The notes: generated from the letters alone by a model not told the origin. 64,000 nt of DNA from Anodontia alba (GCA_964016985.1 OZ024821.1:122200035-122264034), one strand, 5' to 3'. Shown: positions 10,957 through 22,018, numbered from the stretch's first letter. Numbers and translations are program-made.

Positions 10957-11176
10957 TTAAACCCTTGCCTTGCTGAATGAATTAAGATGCCACGCCCACT
11001 TTTAACTTCAAGCCAATCAGATTACTTGATCTGGGTTTTTGATAGAAATTCACATAAAAAATTATTTAATGACAAACAGTGCATATCCAGATCAGTTGGC
11101 TTCTTCAGAAGCCAACTGATCTGGATCTACACTATTTACTATGACAGGACATGTCGTGTTCAGCAAGAGAAGGGTT
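10957..11176. mobile_element. Family C element, intact
   Basis: Terminal inverted repeats AAACCCTTGCCTTGCTGAAT and TTCAGCAAGAGAAGGGTTAA. Central hairpin CAGTTGGCTTCTTCAGAAGC. Best copy for defining the family's ends. Confidence 0.75.
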
Positions 11177-11426
11177 AAAGTCCTTAAGAAATTCTACCGA
11201 TAGCTTAAGAAAACAATTATTTATAGAGATTTTATGATTTGTTTTACTTCATCATGAAAATATATGTTGTGTGTACCCGTTAAAATCGTCTCATTGGGGC
11301 TATTCTAACGAATGCAAAGTAGACCCCTTTTCAGAAAGGGACTTGTATGTAGGAAAGCAAACGTGAAGTCACAAACGTTATCACTCTTCTAAAAAAGGCA
11401 GAACAAAAATCCAGAAAAACCACCCA

Positions 11427-11760
11427 TTTATCCATTTTAGTCTGAAGACCGCCCAAGGGTAATTGTCAAACAGTACAGACTCAGATCAGACGCGTTATAT
11501 GGTGTCTGACCAGGGACTCCACTGTTTGGAAATAGCTTAGCCATTTTTCTCTTTGAATATCTAAAACTCATCGCATGATGTATCTAGCATTGAAATTTGA
11601 CTCTCCACGCCAGCATTCTTTATAAAACTACAGCGGGCGTTATCGGCCCGTCAGCTACCCTGACGGGTCGATAACGGCCCGCTATAGATTTATGTAGAAA
11701 GCTTACTGGGCTTCCAATATATAGTGTGGGAAGAGTTTATTCAGTCTAAAACGGGTTAAG
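11427..11760. mobile_element. Family C element interrupted by family B
   Basis: Left end CCATTTTAGTCTGAAGACCG, internal TCAAACAGTACAGACTCAG and CACTGTTTGG, right end CTAAAACGGGTTAAG. A family B copy sits inside it. Confidence 0.6.
11609..11710. mobile_element. Family B palindromic element
   Basis: GCCAGCATTCTTTATAAAAC ... TTATGTAGAAAGCTTACTGG with a TCGGCCCGTCAGCTACCCTG centre. More diverged than the 8.3, 35.4 and 57.5 kb copies. Confidence 0.85.
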
Positions 11761-11984
11761 AATAACAATAAATGTTTGTTGTCAAAGTATAACGAAATGG
11801 TACATACTAGTCTTTGTTTCCAAAGGCAATGTTTTAGATTGTTATTGTCCATTATTATGTCAGTTATTGCAAAATGCTATTTTGTTAGGCCATTGTTTGT
11901 TCATAAACGTTTCTTCTTTCTGCTTTTTTTGGTGGGAGGGGGTTGTGTTACCTGATTTTTGCCTTTCCAGTGTAACTTCACACA

Positions 11985-12405
11985 CATTATTGCATAAAAA
12001 GCAGTGTCGCACGTTATTAACAGCTGTGCAATAACCAGCGAAAAGCCGTGTATTAACAAGACAATTCACGCGCTGTTAATGAACGGCTACGCAACTTTCA
12101 ATATGATCGTATAGGGGCCACAGATTTGCTTCCGTTACGAGATGTATACTGCCCGGCCCTAGAACGAGCATAATCCGTGGAAATTACGTTCGCGAGACGT
12201 GTGAAAAGGCGAAACAAAATAGTGTAAAAAATAACGCGAAACGTAGCAAATGTTTTCAGCGATCGGACATGGTTTTTCAATGCATTAATATTCGCCAGGT
12301 CCCTTGGGAGGTGTTGAAAACCGCGGCCTTCGGCCTCGGTTTTCGACACTTTCCACGCGACCTGGCGAATGTTAATGCATGAAAAGCCATGTTTGATCCC
12401 TAAAG
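11985..12405. mobile_element. Family H element
   Basis: Aligns along its length with 59105-59541 (TTATTGCATAAAAAGCA, GCACGTTATTAACAGC, ACGAGATGTATACTGCCCGG). The right third is a palindrome: ATGCATTAATATTCGCCAGG ... CCTGGCGAATGTTAATGCAT around GCGGCCTTCGGCC. Minus-strand frames here are shared with the other copy only because the DNA is. Confidence 0.8.
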
Positions 12406-12780
12406 TAAAACGACCCTAATACATCCCTGTAGAAAATGACCCTAATACATCCCTGAATAACTGTTTTCTTGAGCTATTGGGACAATTTTCTAGTGACTCA
12501 AAAATGTCGAATCAAGCATGGTTAACAAGCAACTGACGTTAATGTATAGTGACAACAGATATTTAGCATTATGCTGACAGAGGTATTTTATGTGCACCCC
12601 TATATTCCCCTTTAATACAGCATAAAAGTAGAAGTTTAACAATTTAAACTGAATAAAAAAAACTGTTGCCAAGAAATGATAAAGATAAGAAAGCAGAAGT
12701 ATAAACTAACAAGCAAGCCTGATTTTCTGAACTTCTGTTTACGGTTATGTTTTCTGTGATGTCGTTCCAAACTGAACATG
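12406..12780. other. No recognisable gene
   Basis: Contains a short direct repeat (AATGACCCTAATACATCCCT-like, twice at about 12411-12452). Otherwise nothing. Confidence 0.4.
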
Positions 12781-13030
12781 TTGGCGAGGAGCGTAAAAAA
12801 TATAATTGAAGAGTCCCAGGAAATACCAAAATCGCGAAGCACAGCCTTTCCGAGGTACCAAAAAAAAAAAGAAGAGATTAGGCACAAATCTTGACAAAAT
12901 AAACGTTATATATGAACTCACCGAAGCTCAATCAAAGGAAAAACTGCACTAAAGGAACCGCCTTGTACCGGTCAGTAGGAATACTACTGGGGACTCAAAC
13001 TAGTTTTACTCGCGCGAAACTTCATCCTTA
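12780..13030 (-). mobile_element. Dispersed repeat family J, fragment
   Basis: Shows, inverted, the family segments GAAGCACAGCCTTTCCGAGG and GGAACCGCCTTGTACCGGTC. Ends directly before a family A copy. Confidence 0.45.
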
Positions 13031-13036
13031 ATTGAC

Positions 13037-13723
13037 CATCACGAAAAAATGCCTATATAATTTTGACCCCCTTAAACCCCACTTTTATAAAGTAAAACTG
13101 GGGTTTACAGGCTTATTGTTGCTCAAAACATATCTGTGCGTACTCGTCAGACCAGCCTCGACGAGGCGGTTCTAACGAATATCCACAATCTTTGTTTTGA
13201 GCAGTAATATGAAAAAAAAAAAAAAAAATCAGAGTTTTTATCTGAAAACTTTTTTGCTCATTTTTGCTCAAAAACAGAGATTGTGGGTACTCGTTAGAAC
13301 CGCCTCGCCGAGGCGGTTATAACGAGTACCATAATCTATGATTTGAGCAGTAATATGAAAAAAATATCAGTTTTTTTCTGAAAACTTTCAGGTTTTGCTC
13401 ATTTTTGCTCAAAAGCATAGATTGTAGGTAGTTAGAACCGCCTCTGCGAGGCGGTTCTAACGAGTACGCACAATCTATGATTTGAGTAGAAATATAAAAA
13501 ATATCAGTTTTTTTTCTTTCTGAAAATTTTCATTTGCTCATTTTTGCTCAAAAGCATAGTTTGTGGGTACTCGTTAAAACCGCCTCACCGAGGCGGTTCT
13601 AACGAGTACCGCAATCTATGTTTTGAGCAGTAATATGAAAAATATCGGAGATTTTCAACTGAAAATTTTCAGTTTTTGAAGGTGAAATTTTTTATATATT
13701 TGAATAGGCGTATTTTCGTAATG
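13037..13723 (-). mobile_element. Family A element with fourfold amplified core
   Basis: One B-end at 13037 and one A-end at 13717-13723, but four successive GAACCGCC...GGCGGTT palindromes (about 13140-13215, 13265-13350, 13400-13490, 13550-13640), each joined by TTTTGCTCATTTTTGCTC linkers with a period of about 140 bp. Length 687 bp instead of about 270. Confidence 0.9.
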
Positions 13724-13785
13724 TTCTAATGCAGATCCAAATTATAAATATATATGCGTTCCGCATACGGATCCTTTAACTCATC

Positions 13786-14052
13786 CATAACGAAAACACG
13801 CCTATTCAAATATATCGAGAATTTTACCACCAAAAAATGAAAACTTTCAGATGAAAAACTCTAGTATACTTTTCATATTTCTGCTCAAAACATAGAATGT
13901 GGGTACTCGTTAGAACCGCCTCGGCGAGTACCCACAATCTATGTTTTCGAGCAAAAACAAGAAAACTAATGTATACCCCTATAAATCCCAGTTTTACTAT
14001 ATAAAAGTGGGGTTTGAGGGGATCAAAATTATATAGGTATGTTTTCGTGATG
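13786..14052 (+). mobile_element. Family A element, core shortened
   Basis: A-end reads CATAACGAAAACACGCC. The core lost its inner right arm (GCCTCGGCGAGTACCC). Confidence 0.85.
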
Positions 14053-14356
14053 TGTGAAACATCACAGTAAGTTTCATGTTATCATACGAAACCGGAATGA
14101 TTGACTGATAACTGTCAAGTTGGTGAATTACTAAATCATTTCCAGGTTCCGTAGCAATGGGAATATTTTCACACGTATTTACAATTCCAGTAAAGTATCA
14201 ATTTCGACTGTATTAACTGTGAAGTGCTATTCAGGTTGCACACCTTGCCAACATCACCTCCAGTTGTGTACTCCTTATTCAAAGACTAATTGACATAATA
14301 CGTATAAATGTAAAGTTGTGACATGATAAATATAATACAAGGCTAAACGCAGATTG

Positions 14357-14445
14357 TTTAACCTATTTTAGTCTGGAGACCCACAAAAAGGTAGTTGACA
14401 AACAGTGCAGACCCAGATTTGACGTTTAGTCATTTTTCTCTATGA
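14357..14445. mobile_element. Family C element, partial
   Basis: ATTTTAGTCTGGAGACCCAC and ACAAACAGTGCAGACCCAG, then truncated. Confidence 0.45.
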
Positions 14446-14665
14446 ATATCTAAATCACATAAACTGCCATTCTTAAATTATTGTATTTCGACTGTTCTCA
14501 TTTAAGTGATGGGGACTGTTTTCAGTTTCCATGAGCTTCCATGAGTGATGGGGACTGTTTTCAGTTTCCATCAGTGTGTATGTAATGTACAGTACAAAAT
14601 GCATTCAGCAAACTGATTCCATCGCCTTTCTAATCGAACAATAGAGATTTTGTGGTCAAATGTGA
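14440..14665. repeat. Dispersed repeat shared with 18110-18240, with internal tandem duplication
   Basis: GCATTCAGCAAACTGATTCC and CATCGCCTTTC are shared with 18.1 kb. Within it a 39-bp unit (GTGATGGGGACTGTTTTCAG...) is repeated in tandem at about 14506-14571. Confidence 0.6.
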
Positions 14666-14817
14666 TATTATTCTATCGGCAGCTGCAGTTGATGAGAAAA
14701 ATAAAAACATTTAAACAAAACGGTAGCAAGTTAAATTACACATAAAATCCTAAATTGCTGTGAGAGAAATGAACTAAAATAAATATATAAATAACTGAAG
14801 TAACCACCGTAAACAAA

Positions 14818-14860
14818 ATAAAAAAAAAAGAAAAAAAAAAAAAGAAAAAAAAGAAAAAGC
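14818..14860. repeat. A-rich tract
   Basis: Oligo(A) with G interruptions. The surrounding 14666-15213 has no gene. Confidence 0.9.
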
Positions 14861-15213
14861 GTCATACAGTTAATATATTTATCATTTCATATTAGACTGT
14901 TTCATGCTACATATGGCACAACAACTAATTTAACACTTATCACGCTGAGTAAAAATCAGCACAAGACAATTTGAAGCAATTTACCTTATTTTTACCAAAT
15001 AACAGACTTTGATATTCCATGCACATTGTCTCCAAAGGACAATTTGCATGAAATGTCAAAATCTATTTTCTGTTTAGAGACTATTTGAATAAAATAGCAA
15101 AGTAGGTATTCTGGGAAAAATAAGAAATAAATCTTTGCGGTCAAATTACATGGAATGTCCGATTGTTTTCTGAGAAAAATAATAATAAAAAATAATATAT
15201 AACCAATTTATCT

Positions 15214-15489
15214 CATTAAGAAAACAAGCCTGTTCCAATCCACTGAAAATTTTACAACCAAAAAATGAAAATTTTCAGATAAAAATTCTGATAATTTTCA
15301 TATTTCTGCTCAAAACATAGATTGTGGGTACTCGTTAGGACGCCTCGGCGAGGCGTTTCTAACGAGTATCCACAATCTATGTTTTTGAGCAGAAATAAGA
15401 AGAGTAAAGTATACCCCTGTAAACCCAAATTTTACTATATAAAAGTGGGGTTTAAGGGGTCAACATTATACAGGCATGTTTTCGTAATG
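15214..15489 (+). mobile_element. Family A element
   Basis: A-end CATTAAGAAAACAAGCC, right end GTTTTCGTAATG. Core centre GCCTCG-G-CGAGGC with a small deletion in the left arm. Confidence 0.88.
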
Positions 15490-15990
15490 TGCTGAACTGA
15501 CCAAAAGAATAGTAAGATTATATCAAGCCAACACATACCTTCTTAGTATATTTCCTTTAAAGCTCTAAATCCGTTATTGTCGTATTGGAGATTCGGTTTA
15601 AACTGAACGCTGTTCTGCGGAGATAAGGATGCCTATATTAGTTATGTTAGGCTGAATCGGAAGGCCGTGTCGTTTCAGAGAACCTCTAAAGAGATTAAAA
15701 CGGCAAGGTTTAACTAAGATTTTCATTGGATTGTCAAAAGTACATGAAAACTATATAATAAGCTCTTAACAGGCTCAAAGCTTGACTGGAGACCAGAGTT
15801 GGAAGAGTGACAAGAAGTTAAGAATTGTCATTCGATACACTTTCCAAAGAAAATTAATATCATTTTGAAGTATACAGAAACTAGTCGAACCTTGTCATCT
15901 ATATTGTCGAAACGCTGTGATAATTTCTAGATATTACCTTCGACAAGAAAACAAATAAGAGTAGCAATTATCATGTTATCAACAAACTTG
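15490..15990. other. No recognisable gene
   Basis: Unique AT-rich sequence. Confidence 0.4.
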
Positions 15991-16358
15991 CTAAAGGCTC
16001 CATATTCCTCAAAAATAGACATTTTATTATCCAAGAAAGGTTTAAAAAATAATGATACAATCATAAAATAGGGCATCTGACAACCTGTAAAATTTCAGTT
16101 AGTCTCTTGTTCTTGAACTAGATCAACAATAAAATGATTTTTATAGTAGCTCTGGATTAATGTTGCCAACATTAATTCAGAGATACGATAAAAAAATTCA
16201 TTTCATTTTTGATCCTGTTCAAAAACACAACACTTACTGAATTTTTACATGCTGTCAGATGCCACATTTAATGATCGTATTAATTTCATATATAAATTTA
16301 TTAAACCTTTTCTGGATTAAAAAAATGTCTATTTATGAGGAATATGTGTCCTTGAAAA
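15991..16358. mobile_element. About 360-bp imperfect palindrome (fold-back element)
   Basis: Left arm CCATATTCCTCAAAAATAGA, GGGCATCTGACAACCTGTAA. Right arm inverted: ACATGCTGTCAGATGCC and AATGTCTATTTATGAGGAAT. Centre ATTAATGTTGCCAACATTAAT at about 16160-16180. Arms of roughly 170 bp, about 75-80% complementary by eye. Confidence 0.8.
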
Positions 16359-16550
16359 CATGCACATGCCCTTTCGTTTGACTGTGTAGGGTTTGCAATG
16401 ACTGAAAATAGTGCTGGTAAATTGATTGGATAAAATTATGTATTCATTTGTTAGCAAATTATTCCTCAGGTCACGTAAATAAACGTTGTTTCTTTGTTTT
16501 CATCTGGCTAAACAATTGTGACAAGCTGGGTGTCGTTGATGTTGAAATAG

Positions 16551-16702
16551 TTAACCATTGTCCTGCTGAACCCAGATATACCCAGCCTTTGCAATCAGTG
16601 TAGATCCAGATCAGTTGGCATCTGAAGAAGCTAACTGATCTGGATCTGCACTGTTTGCCATTAAGTATTTAAATTTATATCAACAATTTGGATCAAGTAA
16701 TC
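16551..16702. mobile_element. Family C element
   Basis: GTGTAGATCCAGATCAGTTG, hairpin, then AACTGATCTGGATCTGCACT. Left part shares TCCTGCTGAACCC with 1438-1646. Confidence 0.6.
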
Positions 16703-16802
16703 TGATATTATAAATGTCATTATGAATTTATTTCTAAATATAATAAAACCTTAAAACACTTCTGCAGGAATGTCCATCGGTTTTAATTGTGTTGTGGTTT
16801 AA

Positions 16803-17100
16803 CGACATGTCAACCCTTGTGGGTCATTTTGTGTCGTCTCCCAGAGAGAGTGAGAAAAAAAATAGAAGAGAAAATAGGGGAATAGAGGAGATGAAAGCGA
16901 GGGATAGGGAAGAAAGAGAAACAGGAATGAAAGAGAAGAAACAGAAGAAATAAAAACATTGCCCTGTACCCATAACCGCTACAATGGTAGTAGGCCCTTG
17001 CCCAACTCTTAGCCAATATCTGTTGGAAACCTCGGTGACGCAAGATACACGACACTTTGCCCACACCCGACCAACCCCGCGAATGTCCATTGAACACCGA
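16803..17100 (-). mobile_element. Family S: SINE-like element
   Basis: On the minus strand a GGTTGGTCGGGTGTGGGC head, a GAGGTTTCCAACAG box-B-like segment, a TTTCTTCTGTTTCTTCTCTT pyrimidine-rich body and a CATGTCGTTAAACC tail. The other copy is 40843-41118 on the plus strand. tRNA-derived SINE is inference from the order head, body, tail. Minus-strand frames across it are spurious. Confidence 0.5.
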
Positions 17101-17224
17101 GTTTAATTTATTGCGATCTAGTCTATCAATTCAGAAGGTGTTTTGGTAATACTTTTTAAGAACAATTCGAAAAGATTGCTAACCTCTACAAAAAGATAAG
17201 TTACAGTAAAAATGCTATGCGGCA

Positions 17225-17480
17225 AACAGCATGATTTATAACTTTGCTTCCCTCCTTAATTGCGCAACGGTGAGTTTGACCTGAATGATAGCACCTTCCC
17301 CAATCAGTTCAAGAAGGTGGATGCCTGATTATTGCTGTCTTTTGTCGGGCCCATCGTGGTACACTACTTGTTGCTTTTTGCACTGGCTTCGGATTATCAC
17401 TGAGCCCGATTTTTTTTTTATTTCATTTGTATTTGTATTTTTTTTTTTTTATATAATAGACTCCCTTTTCAGAAGCGAGT
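17225..17480 (+). mobile_element. Dispersed repeat family J, fragment
   Basis: GATGCCTGATTATTGCTGTC, GTCGGGCCCATCGTGGTAC and GGATTATCACTGAGCCC, as at 26.6 and 42.2 kb. The open frame here is repeat-derived. Confidence 0.5.
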
Positions 17481-17490
17481 TAAAATAATC

Positions 17491-17769
17491 CATTAAGAAA
17501 ACATACCTATTCAAATATACTGTAAATTTTACCACCCAAAAATGAAAATTTTCAGATTAAAAAATTCTGATATTTTTCATATTTCTGCTCAAAACATAGA
17601 TTGTGGGTACTCGTTAGAACCGCCTCGGCGAGGCAGTTCTAACGAGTACCCACAATCTATGTTTTGAGCAGAAATGAGAAAAATAATGTATACTCCTGTA
17701 AACCCCAGTTTTACAGTATAAAAGTGGGGTTTAAGGGGGTCAAAATTATATAGGCATGTTTTCGTGATG
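17491..17769 (+). mobile_element. Family A element, intact core
   Basis: A-end CATTAAGAAAACATACC. Complete core, one arm mismatch (GGCAGTTC). Confidence 0.9.
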
Positions 17770-18536
17770 TGACAAAGTTTGACAGAACCATTTCCCCCTG
17801 AATGTGTATTTTTTCTCCTTTATAAGATTATAAAGCAAGATAAAAGCGGGATCCTGTGTATATACAGAATGAAATATCAAGTACATAAAAACAGAGTTTG
17901 TTCATGAGGGACATATTGAAAATCAACAAAATCCTTCACGTCCATTAACAGCGCTTTAAGCGGATATTATTTATAACAGCCCAATAGTCACTATGGACAA
18001 GAAAATTATAACACAATCTAGTTTATAGAATATAATAAAATAATTCATATGCATGAGCTCAAAAGTCTCATCATTCAATAGAACACACAATTACACTATA
18101 CCATTTAACTAGTTGTAGAACTCCGTTATGTTGTACACAATAAGCACAGTGTAACTTCCCGTGAGTTGTATGCATTATACAGTACAAATTGCATTCAGCA
18201 AACTGATTTCATCGCCTTTCGAAACAATAGAAATTTTGTACGTTATATATTTGATACTCCTCCTCACCCCCACAAAATGTAAATAAGTTCTATCCAAACT
18301 CTGAAGAAGGCGGGTCGACCGAAAGCGCGCACTGTTTGTTGATTTCCAGCACTGTGAATGATTATATATATGATTTCAATCAAATAAATAACAATATATA
18401 ACAGAAACAACTTTAGATTTAGAGCAAAGTAAAATTTGTCTGGTATCTAGTAGGATGGAAACAAAGTGTTTTGCACTTTTAGGGTGAACCCAAGTCTAAA
18501 ACGGAAACTTTAAGGGACGACCAATCTGCATAGGAC
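17770..18536. other. No recognisable gene; contains repeat shared with 14.6 kb
   Basis: 18110-18240 matches 14560-14650 (GCATTCAGCAAACTGATTTC). The rest looks unique. Confidence 0.4.
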
Positions 18537-18735
18537 TTGAGGTTACAAAGACAGGCATGTCTGTACACAGAGCTTCAATCCGATTCAAGGGACTGCATAA
18601 GGAGCAATATTACGCAAGATCCCATTTTCAATGGAAGACAAAAGCCTTGTTCTCTGGAGCCCCAGTTAGATCTGCTATTGCCATGTCTGAATCAGGATAG
18701 TCGAATTACTCCATATTTAGAACAAAAGGTAAGAG
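18537..18735 (+). CDS. Open frame next to a family J repeat, possible exon
   Basis: A frame open over about 65 codons (QACLYTELQSDSRD ... ITPYLEQK) ends at a donor-like ACAAAAG|GTAAGAG that coincides with the edge of family J. The non-repeat part has a protein-like composition with two cysteines near LEPQLDLLLPCL. No family recognised, and the acceptor side is unclear. Confidence 0.2.
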
Positions 18736-18945
18736 AAAAGTCCCGGGAGTGCCACAATCACAAGCCGCAGCCCTTCCCAGACACCAAGAGGAAGAGGAAT
18801 CTGATAAAAACCAAACAAGCACAAATCGAACAAACGTACGAAAAGCACTAAGATTAGCTCTCTCCTCCCCAGGTAATCATAATGCTAAAAGGACTAAAAA
18901 AAAACACAAGAACAAAATAACACAAGGCAATACTTAACAACCTCG
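18730..18945 (-). mobile_element. Dispersed repeat family J, fragment
   Basis: Inverted copy of the TTTTCTCTTACC, CTTCCTCTTGGTGT and TACGTTTGTTCGATTTG segments of the 38, 44.1 and 44.7 kb copies. Confidence 0.6.
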
Positions 18946-18954
18946 CAAAGAGAC

Positions 18955-19560
18955 TCAATCCAACCGATTCTCCAATTTTCGTGATTTTGACTTTTATTTT
19001 ACTCTTATGTAGCTGGTGTTGTACCGTGTAAGGCCGTAAAAAGTCTCCCGGTACATCATCATAGTGCAGGTTATATGTTATTTTCTCTGGGATCATTGAG
19101 CCCATCCTGGTTATTTTGACAATTGAATACCGCTTAAGTCGGCGCTAGGGCGTATGCAGCCTCGCAAACTACAGTGTTGCATATAAAAAGACTCAATCAT
19201 TACGAAAACACGCCTATTCAAACATATAGAAAATTTCACCTCCAAAAACTGAAAACTTTCAGATAAAAAAACTCCGATATTTATCATATTTCTGCTCAAA
19301 ACATAGATTTGTGTACTCGTTAGAACCACCTCGGCGAGGCGGTTCTAACGAGTACCCACAATCTATGTTTTTGAGCAGAAATAAGAAAATTAATGTATAC
19401 CCCTGTAAACCCCAGTTTTACTATTTAAAGTAGGGTTTAAGGGGGTCAAAATTATATAGGCACGTTTTCGTGATGTAAACCGAGTATCCAATTTTCGTGA
19501 TTTTGTGTGTTCTTTATTTTCAAGGGCAATCTTCTTTGACTTTTAAAGCAATCGCCTGGT
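18955..19560. repeat. Dispersed repeat family K, split by family A
   Basis: GTGTAAGGCCGTAAAAAGTC, CATTGAGCCCATCCTGG, CGTATGCAGCCTCGCAAAC on the left and CAATTTTCGTGATTTTGTG on the right of the family A copy. Tandem K units lie at 47860-48560. Confidence 0.55.
19198..19475 (+). mobile_element. Family A element, intact core
   Basis: Inserted in family K. Flanks ..ACTCAAT and TAAACC.. show no target duplication longer than one base. Confidence 0.9.
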
Positions 19561-19839
19561 AGAATAAACCACAAAGCAACAAAGCAACAAAGAGTAAGAC
19601 TAACACCGGGACAACCGCCTTAGATATGTTATACAACACCTTGCAAAAAAAAATCACCTTTGGGTTTTTATTGCAGTCATAAGTCATATTCATCATTGCT
19701 GAGTCGGTTAGGAGAAGAACAGTAGCCAGTTTTGATCTGCCGTCTCATACAAGATATCTTACACAGACATTAGCTGTAGATGTATTTGGTTCCCCGCAGT
19801 CTAATTACTACAAGAAGTGACAGTTTTCCTCCAGCAGAT

Positions 19840-19853
19840 AACAAGCTATGAAG
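19840..19853. repeat. LINE target-site duplication, left
   Basis: AACAAGCTATGAAG, repeated at 21676-21689 immediately after the poly(A)/CAA tail. Confidence 0.9.
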
Positions 19854-21117
19854 CCCTCCCAAAACTTATCTATGTTCTTTCTTCACTATTAAACCCACCC
19901 AAAGATACCATAAAACAAATAGAAAAAATCATGTATCAATTTATTTGGGACGGAAAACCTGATAAGATTAGACGAGACATTTTAATACAGGAATATGAAA
20001 AGGGGGGTCTTAAAATGATACAACTAGAAACATTTATAAAAGCACTTAAAATCAGCTGGATAAAGCGAATACTTGAAACTGCGGAAACAAGCATGCTAAG
20101 CCAAATTTATCTATCTAAATTACAAAAGTATGGTGGGAAATTATTCTTTGAATGTAACTTCTCTGAGAAAGATGTAGACCGAATACATTTAAATAACATC
20201 TTTTTTAAAGAAATCCTAAATGCATGGTGTAGTGAAAATTAGAAAAACACAATTTGCAGCTATGGAAACCAAATCTTGTGGAATAATACGTTTATAAAGG
20301 CAGATGATAATACATTATTTTACACGGATTGGTGCAATAAAGAAATCATGTATTTTAAAGATATTATAAATGAAACAGACAAAACTGTAGAATCATTTGG
20401 TAAATTAAGAGAAAGATATTCGCTATCAAATAATGACTTTTTAAAATACTTAACACTGTTGCACAGTATCCCAACTGCATGGAAATTAAAGATAAAAAAC
20501 GAAAATTTAAATATACCAATTGCGCCAACATTGATAAGTCAAATAGCTAAAACAAATCAAACAAACCAGTATATTTATAGACATATTTTGAAAAAACAGA
20601 CACCGGTTAACAAAGCAGAACAAAAGTGGAATGACAAATTTGAAAATCAAAATTTAAATTGGAAGAAAATCTACACCATCTCACTAGCTGCAACGAAAGA
20701 TGTAAAGCTTAGAAACTTTCATTACAAATATATTATGAGAATAATCCCGACTAACAATTTTTTATTAAAATGTGGTATAGGAGAATCAGCTCTTTGTGAT
20801 TTCTGCAATATGGAGATCGAAACAATAGACCGCTTATTTTGGCAATGCATACACATACAAACGTTTTGGACGGAATTTTCCAACTTTTTAACAGACCTTA
20901 ATATTGACATTGATTTCAACCTACTAAACATAGCATTTGGCTTTACCATCACAATCGGAAAACCAGAAATTATGTTAAAGAACTTCCTCATAAACTTGGA
21001 AAATACTTTATTTTTAGAGGCAAATGCTTAAAAATCATACCTACTTTGAATCAGTTTAAGTCATTCCTAAGAAACAGAATCAAAATAGAAAAAAAAAATA
21101 TACTTCATGAAAGATAA
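19854..21117 (+). pseudogene. LINE ORF2 C-terminal fragment, disabled
   Basis: Encodes the thumb/connection and C-terminal part of a LINE ORF2-type protein. Diagnostic stretches are LPKLIYVLSSLL, FIWDGKPDKIRRD, GGLKMIQLETFIKALKISW and a zinc-knuckle-like CDFCNMEIETIDRLFWQC. The frame is broken by a TAG at 20240-20242 and by a one-base shift near 20985-21000, after which the expected C-terminus (IPTLNQFKSFLRNRIKIEK) continues in the next frame to 21117. The first codons upstream of 19854 are target DNA, not element. Assignment to L1/Tx1 rather than another APE-type clade is from memory of the family. Confidence 0.85.
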
Positions 21118-21675
21118 ACTTGCCCAGTTTGAAATAATGTGGGGTAAATTTGATACATTCACCCTTTAAGATAATAAAAAAAAATTGCTAAAAAGCTAAT
21201 AAGGCAGGTAGCACATTTTTCTTCTTATTTCATCATTATTCTTAATGCTTAAACTGGTACACCGTTTTTCTTTATTTTTTTCTTTATTTTATTTTATTTT
21301 TTTATGCTCTACTATTTGGTTTTCTAGTCTTCTTGTTATATTTCTTTTTTCCTTTTTTCATTGTTCTGAAATTTCCTTTTCCTTTGTTTTTTTCCCCTAT
21401 ATTACAATGTTTCTGAAAATGCATCATATAAATAAATGTATGGAAGATAGCATTTATTATCTACACCGATAAGTACAAACACACTAAATACATCTGTTAC
21501 AAATATCTTTATGATATTGGTATTTGCCTGTAGTTATTTGCATGTCTTGTATTGACTATGATTTTGTTTGAATAGAATATATTTGTAAAATGTATTTTCG
21601 GAAATAAACATTAAATAACAAAAAAAAAAAAAAAAAAAAAAAAAAAACAACAACAACAAAAAACAACAACAAAAA
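19854..21675 (+). mobile_element. 5'-truncated non-LTR retrotransposon (L1/Tx1-like LINE)
   Basis: Flanked by a 13-14-bp target-site duplication. Starts inside the reverse-transcriptase protein, continues through its C-terminal region, a roughly 500-bp 3' UTR, an AATAAA at 21603 and a poly(A)/(CAA)n tail from about 21619. This is the standard outcome of target-primed reverse transcription with 5' truncation. Most of the element (ORF1, endonuclease and catalytic RT core) is missing. Confidence 0.9.
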
Positions 21676-21689
21676 AACAAGCTATGAAG
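21676..21689. repeat. LINE target-site duplication, right
   Basis: Second copy of AACAAGCTATGAAG. The left edge is ambiguous by one or two A because of the tail. Confidence 0.9.
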
Positions 21690-21784
21690 AAGTTAGTAAG
21701 TTAACAGCAAAACCATATATAAAAGCTCTGGGTCCAGGAAAACATTCTCTCTGGATTAAAAAGATCAGACATTTATCCGTTAAC

Positions 21785-22016
21785 AGAAAGCATCGTAGCT
21801 TGACGAGCTCGTTAGTGGTCAAAATGTTAACTGTTCTAGTAGGTACAATATCTAATTCGCAGGTATTTGTGCTGAACAAATGTGAGTAGCTTTGCAAATG
21901 CAAAAGCTACTCACATTTATTCCAGCAAAAATAGACGTGTATATGCAATATTTAATGATCACAGTTTTTACGATACGTTAACTAAAGACATCGTTAGTTT
22001 TGAACAACTGGGCCCA
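21785..22016. mobile_element. Family F element, left end eroded
   Basis: Central hairpin GTGAGTAGCTTTGCAAATGC / GCAAAAGCTACTCAC. Right end TTTGAACAACTGGGCCC. The left terminus is degenerate. Full copies lie at 45753 and 61012. Confidence 0.75.
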
Positions 22017-22018
22017 GA

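Noticed and set aside
16810..17097. 95- and 88-codon minus-strand frames with hydrophobic FLFLLFLLFHS runs
   Set aside because: They translate the pyrimidine-rich body of the SINE-like element. The other copy at 40.9 kb shows the same in another frame.
19817..19853. Host coding exon at the LINE target (frame continuing MTVFLQQITSYE into 21690)
   Set aside because: The frame starts at GTG, has a stop just upstream and meets no convincing acceptor. The pre-insertion frame is short.
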